The position numbers were made by a program, and so were the translations under genes. Source: Pseudomonas taetrolens (lineage in GTDB: Bacteria; Pseudomonadota; Gammaproteobacteria; Pseudomonadales; Pseudomonadaceae). Taken from it: 64,000 bases of DNA. Positions 60,284 to 64,000 of the stretch are shown here, piece by piece. Numbering within the stretch: the stretch's first letter is position 1; every line of letters starts with the position of its first letter. The notes under the pieces are model-generated. The model saw only the letters and a program-made list of their open reading frames with translations, searched no databases and was not told the DNA's origin. The stretch is taken from NCBI RefSeq assembly GCF_900475285.1, contig NZ_LS483370.1:2494001-2558000 (forward strand), read 5' to 3'.

Positions 60284-61396
60284 ATGCGACGCCTTGCAGC
60301 ACTGACCTTGTCCTTGTCCCTTGGCAGCCTCCCCTTGCTGGCGAGCGCTGCCACCTGCAGCTGGCCCGCCTGGGACAGCTACAAGCAGGCAATGATGAGT
60401 GACGACGGGCGCATCATCGATCGCTCATCGCCAAAGCTGATCACCACTTCGGAGGGGCAGAGCTACGGACTGTTCTTTGCGCTGCTGGGCAATGACAAGC
60501 AAAGCTTCGCGCGGATTCTCGACTGGACCCGCAACAACCTGGCCGAAGGCAACCTTGAAGCGCATTTGCCCGCCTGGCTCTGGGGCCGTTCCGAATCGGG
60601 CAAATGGCAGGTGCTTGACACCAACAACGCCACCGACGCAGACCTGTGGATTGCCTACAGCCTGCTCGAGGCCGGACGGCTCTGGCAACAGCCGGCGTAT
60701 CTGGCACTGGGCCAAAACATGCTCTGGCGCAGTGCCGCGCAAAGCCTGCGCAAATTGCCCGGGCTGGGCCTGATGCTGTTGCCCGGCGATGTCGGGTTCG
60801 ACAGCCCTGAAGGCTGGCGCTTGAACCCCAGCTACCTGCCGCCTCAACTGCTGGCGCGTTTTGCCGGGATTTCACCGGTCTGGGCTGAACTGGCGGCCAA
60901 CCAGCAGCGCGTGTTGATCGAAGGTTCACCCAAAGGCTTTGCCCCTGACTGGCTGCTCTGGAAGTCCGCATCTGGCTGGGCCCCCGACACCCAGGACGGT
61001 AGCGCCGGAGACTATGACGCGATTCGTGTCTACCTGTGGGTTGGCATGTTGGCCAAAGAGGCGGTCAACGCCCAGTCGCTGCAGAAGCACTTTGCGCCGA
61101 TGGTCAGCCTCACCCAGACCCTGGGCCATCCGCCAGAAACCGTGGATGCACTGACCGGGAAGTACAGCGGCACCGGGCCTGCGGGCTTCTCCGCAGCCAT
61201 GCTGCCATTGCTCGCCAGTGCCGATTCACCCGCACTCGCCGTCCAGCAGGCGCGCGTGCAGCAGGAACCGCCTGCGGCCGATGCTTATTACAACCAGTCC
61301 CTGCTGCTGTTCGGCAAAGGCTGGGCTGACCAACGCTATCGCTTTGACAAGGATGGGCAACTGCTACCGGCGTGGGCAAACACATGCAAAAACTAA
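60284..61396 (+). CDS. bcsZ: Periplasmic endo-1,4-glucanase BcsZ (GH8)
   Basis: 370 residues with a signal peptide (MRRLAALTLSLSLGSLPLLA) and a GH8 alpha6/alpha6 barrel. Catalytic acid Glu57 (TSEGQSYGLFFAL) and Asp245 (AGDYDAIRVYLW) match E. coli BcsZ Glu55 and Asp243. It trims cellulose during secretion. AAGGA is spaced correctly for 60284; an earlier in-frame ATG at 60272 has no room for a site. It overlaps the bcsC start by 13 bases. Confidence 0.94.
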   Translation: MRRLAALTLSLSLGSLPLLASAATCSWPAWDSYKQAMMSDDGRIIDRSSPKLITTSEGQSYGLFFALLGNDKQSFARILDWTRNNLAEGNLEAHLPAWLWGRSESGKWQVLDTNNATDADLWIAYSLLEAGRLWQQPAYLALGQNMLWRSAAQSLRKLPGLGLMLLPGDVGFDSPEGWRLNPSYLPPQLLARFAGISPVWAELAANQQRVLIEGSPKGFAPDWLLWKSASGWAPDTQDGSAGDYDAIRVYLWVGMLAKEAVNAQSLQKHFAPMVSLTQTLGHPPETVDALTGKYSGTGPAGFSAAMLPLLASADSPALAVQQARVQQEPPAADAYYNQSLLLFGKGWADQRYRFDKDGQLLPAWANTCKN

Positions 61397-64000
61397 CGAC
61401 ATGGGCATTTTTGCTCGGCGGTTTGTCCTCGACGGCCATCGCACAACCCGTCAACGTGCAGGAGCAGCAACAGTGGCTGCTGGAGCAGGTGCGCATCGGT
61501 GAGGCCTTGTACCGCGAAGACCTGGTACGTGACTCGCTGGCACGCTTGCAGCTGATCGCACCGAATAACCCGCAAGCCCTCGCCGCATCGATTCGTCAGG
61601 CGTTACTGGAAAAAAAAACCTGAACTGGCGCAACAGCGTCTTGCCCAGCTTCAGACCCTGGCCCCTGATTCCGCCGCGCTGCGCCAGGCCCGCAGCCTGA
61701 TGAAGCTGCAAGACCCACAAAGTCAGAAAGACTTGCAGCAGGCCCGACTGCTTGCAGCCGCAGGCCGGCCCGAAGAGTCTGCGGTGATTTTTGAAAGGCT
61801 GTTCGGCAACGACGCTCCGGATTTCGCCACCGCCCTGGAATACCTGCGTATCCGCAGTAACATCCCCGGCCAGCGCCCCAAAGCGATCCAGCAGCTAAAA
61901 GCACTGGATGCCGAGTACCCCGGCAATATTGGTCTGCGCCAAACCCTGGCTGACTTGCTGTTCAGAGAGCAACGGGCACCTGAAGCCCTGGCGGTCTTGC
62001 AACAACTGGCGAGCGACCCGCAAGCCAGCAACGCGGCGGCCAACCGCGAATACGAGTACCTCAACACGTTGCCGGTGGATCGCCGCACAGAGCAAGCCTG
62101 GCAGGCGTTCATCAAACGCTACCCGGGTTCACCGACAACCATCGAAGCCAATAAAAATCTGCAAGCCCAGCAACGTCTGCTCAATGACCCGAGCTGGGTC
62201 GCGGGCGCTCGAGGCAAGCAGATGATCGAGCAGTCGCGCCATCCTGCCGCCGCCGAAGCCCTGTTGCGCCGCGCCATTACCCGTTACCCCGATGATGCGA
62301 GCCTGTACGGCGCACTGGGGCTGGCCCAAATGCGCCAGAGCCGCTATGACGCAGCCTATGCCTCGTTCAGCACCGCCCGTAGCAAAGAGCAGGACACCTC
62401 CTCCATCAGTCGCTGGCAAGACCTGATGGCGTCCAGTCATTACCGAATGCTGTTGGCCAAAGGCGACAAGGCACTGGAACGCAAGGAGCTTGCCGTTGCC
62501 CGCAGCGCCTATCAGCAGGCACGCAAAGCCAAACCGGGCGATGCCGATGCGCTGATCGGCCTGGCCAGCGTGGCCCGTGCCGAACACGATGACATCCAGG
62601 CCGAAGCCCTGCTGTTGCAGGCCCGCAGACTGGAGCCCGGCAATACCAGCGCCGTGCGCGCACTGGTGCGCCTATACACGGCGCAATCCCCGGACAAGGC
62701 CAAGGCGTTCCTCAATAACCTGCCCGCTTCCAGCCAAAAAGAGTTCGCCGGACTGCGCCAAAGCCTGGAGCTCGACAAATTGAATCAGCAGGCCGATGCG
62801 GCCAGTACCCGCAAGGACTGGCCACAGGTGGTGGCCCTGCTAAGCAAAATCCGCAGCCTGACCCCCGACGAGCCCTGGCTGACCTACCGCCTGGCCAATG
62901 CTCAACGCGAGATCAATCGGCCCGGCGCCGCCGACGACAGCTTCAAGCAACTGATGCAGCTCCAGGGACAGAATCCGCAAGCGCTGTATGCGTATGCGCT
63001 CTACCTGTCGGGCACCGATCGTGACGCCAGTGCCCTGGGCGTTCTGGAGCAACTGCCGGCGGCGCAATGGAGCGACGACATGCGCGAGCTCGATACGCGC
63101 CTGCAGCGCAACGTGCGGGTAGCACGGGCTGAAAGCTTGCGAAAAGCCGGTCAGGAACCCGAGGCCATTGCCGTGTTGTTGCAAAAAGCCACTCCTGAAG
63201 ATTGGCTGACCCTGGCCGGCTGGGCCCAGGAGCGTGATGACCACCGCGAAGCGCAGCGCCTGTATGACCTGGTGCTGCAAAGACAGCCCGACAACACGCA
63301 GGCCCAACTGGGGCACATCGAAACCCTGATCGCCTTGCAACAGCTTGAGGCCGCTCGCCAGGCCCTTGGCCGCTTCAAGCCTGGCAGCGACACACCACTG
63401 ACCGCATCCGATCAGCGCCGTGTCGCCAATGCCTGGGCAGCAGCAGGCGAACCGGAAAAAGCCACAGCCCTGTACTCCGAGTTGTTGAAAACGCCGCAGA
63501 CCGACCCGTTGATCTACCGCGATGCGGCGCGCCTGATGGCGCCCAAACAACCGCAGCAGGCGCTGGACACCTACGCCAAAAGCATGGCCGCCGCTGGTTT
63601 GCTCACGCCCGAACAGGCCGCGCCGCGGGACAACCGCGCCATGACCCTGGCCAGCCGCGAGAAGGACAACGACGACTGGCTCGCCAGCAGTCTGCGCAGC
63701 GACGTGGATGAGCTGTACCAACGCCAAAACCCGGCGCTGCACCTGTACACCGACTACGGGTGGCGCTCCGACAGCGCATCGCAAGGCACGTCTGATACCG
63801 ATACCCGGACCACGATCCTGCAGCTGGATTTGCCCGTTGCCGATGGCACGGGTTTCATCCGGGCCGAGCAAATCAACATGGATGCCGGGCACTTCGATGC
63901 CGACCCGGATGGCCTGGTGCGTGAGCAATACGGCACCTGTGCGGTTGCGGTCAATCGCAAGGGCACCGACGGCCCTGACTTCTCAGGTTGTGCCGACAGC
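61384..64000 (+). pseudogene. bcsC: bcsC, cellulose export outer-membrane protein: frameshifted at A9 and cut by window edge
   Basis: The gene starts MQKLTTWAFLLGGLSSTAIA (signal peptide) and is read for 79 codons to a TGA at 61621-61623. The stop comes just after nine consecutive A (61610-61618). If one A is removed, LEKKPELAQQRLAQLQTLAP follows and the frame remains open from 61619 to the end of the window, nearly 800 codons of TPR-type helical repeats, with the beginning of the C-terminal barrel-linked region (HLYTDYGWRSDSASQG) at the edge. BcsC normally threads cellulose through the outer membrane. The downstream frame has normal codon use, so decay is recent or absent. Sequencing error, mutation and slippage remain possible. 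Confidence 0.9.
61610..61618 (+). repeat. bcsC: A9 homopolymer at the bcsC frame break
   Basis: Nine A follow CTGG and precede CCTGA. Reading eight A keeps the BcsC frame; nine A leads straight to TGA. Runs of nine or more A are known sites of polymerase slippage. Confidence 0.9.

Noticed and set aside
1..64000. tRNA, rRNA, CRISPR arrays and insertion sequences
   Set aside because: Read through for cloverleaf-type sequences, regular spaced repeats and transposase genes; none was recognised.

Overview
The window is chromosomal DNA from a GC-rich gammaproteobacterium, almost certainly a non-aeruginosa Pseudomonas. The arginine transaminase locus (aruH/aruI/aruS/aruR order), a BfiS/BfiR-like pair next to an acyl-CoA synthetase and acyl-CoA dehydrogenase, the membrane glucose dehydrogenase and the general gene style all fit that genus. 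It spans the chromosome terminus: a 28-bp dif site (XerC/XerD chromosome-dimer resolution site) lies at 12987-13014. It differs from my recollection of the E. coli dif sequence at one base. All eight KOPS octamers (GGGNAGGG) found by eye point toward it: three on the + strand to its left, five on the - strand to its right.

Layout. 0-4.6 kb (mostly - strand): the 5' part of a meta-cleavage catabolic set (2-keto-4-pentenoate hydratase, hydroxymuconic/aminomuconic semialdehyde dehydrogenase), a LysR regulator and a YcaD-like MFS transporter. 5-12.6 kb (+): a YddG-type exporter, a TetR regulator, an RND efflux adaptor and pump with a palindrome over the -35 box, and a stand-alone ketoacyl-ACP synthase. 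12.6-13.4 kb: a non-coding terminus gap with dif. 13.4-13.9 kb: a MepB-family gene. 14-29.7 kb (-): an arginine transaminase (ATA) locus with quinone reductase, aldehyde dehydrogenase, AruH, AruI, NDP-forming acyl-CoA ligase, acyl-CoA dehydrogenase, enoyl-CoA hydratase and permease, controlled by AruR, a periplasmic binding protein and AruS. 29.8-35.4 kb: an uncharacterised amine or organic-acid catabolic group (class II aldolase, solute-binding protein, FMN/FAD/Fe-S oxidoreductase, XRE-cupin regulator, enoyl-CoA hydratase). 35.8-42.3 kb: gcd, a TerC-CBS protein with a possible leader peptide, a small membrane protein, a solitary tyrosine recombinase and a LysE exporter. 42.4-50.5 kb: a MocR regulator, BfiR/BfiS-like two-component system, acyl-CoA synthetase and dehydrogenase, a quinol monooxygenase-like protein and a YdcH-like protein.

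51-64 kb (+): a complete E. coli-type cellulose operon, bcsE-F-G-R-Q-A-B-Z-C, in one direction with mostly overlapping genes. A FleQ-type box lies about 300 bp upstream. It encodes a PilZ cellulose synthase, a c-di-GMP-binding BcsE and a phosphoethanolamine transferase BcsG. The last gene, bcsC, is interrupted after codon 79 by a TGA that follows a run of nine A; the correct frame resumes at once and stays open to the window edge. This may be a homopolymer error, a null mutation or a slippage-controlled switch.

No rRNA, tRNA, CRISPR array or insertion sequence was seen.
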